Translations under genes and position numbers: made by a program | From: Bacteroidota bacterium | GTDB taxonomy: Bacteria > Bacteroidota > Bacteroidia > UBA8524 | Assembly (NCBI GenBank): GCA_003531115.1 | Contig: DQHT01000135.1 | Span: 86,427-92,918, forward strand | Direction: 5' to 3' | DNA length: 6,492 bases | Shown here: positions 6,479 to 6,492 of the stretch, piece by piece | Position numbering within the stretch: position 1 is the stretch's first letter | How the letters are laid out: every line of letters starts with the position of its first letter | The notes under the pieces: generated by a model | What the model was told of the DNA's origin: nothing | The model's database searches: none | What the model saw: only the letters and a program-made list of their open reading frames with translations

Positions 6479-6492
6479 CTAACTTAAGATAA

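Overview
The window comes from a member of the Bacteroidota, probably a free-living or environmental lineage; I cannot name order or genus. Three things point there. The left edge carries the C-terminal tail of a protein with a type IX secretion (T9SS) type A sorting domain. The translation genes resemble Bacteroidota forms: a very long IF2 with a Pro/Glu/Lys-rich N-terminal half, and a NusA of about 414 residues without the extra C-terminal repeats of the E. coli protein. Finally, the two candidate promoters carry the Bacteroidota -7 box TAnnTTTG.

Layout. Positions 1-363 (+) are the 3' end of a secreted or surface protein. Positions 364-491 are a convergent intergenic region packed with inverted and direct repeats, including a strong candidate bidirectional terminator, a second GC-rich hairpin and a (GACA)5 microsatellite. 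Positions 492-5356 (-) are the conserved rimP-nusA-infB cluster, read right to left: rimP (5356-4886), nusA (4881-3637, 4 nt after rimP) and infB (3569-492, after a 67-nt spacer). Positions 5357-5559 are a divergent promoter region. It holds a candidate rimP promoter, a terminator-like hairpin in the predicted rimP leader, a four-copy heptamer repeat, and a candidate promoter for the rightward gene. Positions 5560-6339 (+) encode a class I SAM-dependent methyltransferase of unknown substrate. Positions 6340-6492 contain no gene that I can support, only an 8-bp tandem repeat and an imperfect hairpin.

How the genes work together. RimP matures the 30S subunit, NusA acts with RNA polymerase in pausing, termination and antitermination, and IF2 recruits initiator tRNA to the 30S subunit. 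The cluster therefore links ribosome assembly, transcription elongation and translation initiation, as in most bacteria. The methyltransferase is divergently transcribed, and nothing in the sequence ties it functionally to the cluster.

I see no new defence, mobile or biosynthetic system. The coding content is ordinary. The parts worth a second look are non-coding: the terminator-like hairpin in the rimP leader, the short tandem repeats in and around the methyltransferase gene, and the repeat-rich convergent region after infB. The repeat-expanded N-terminus of IF2 is the most variable coding segment.
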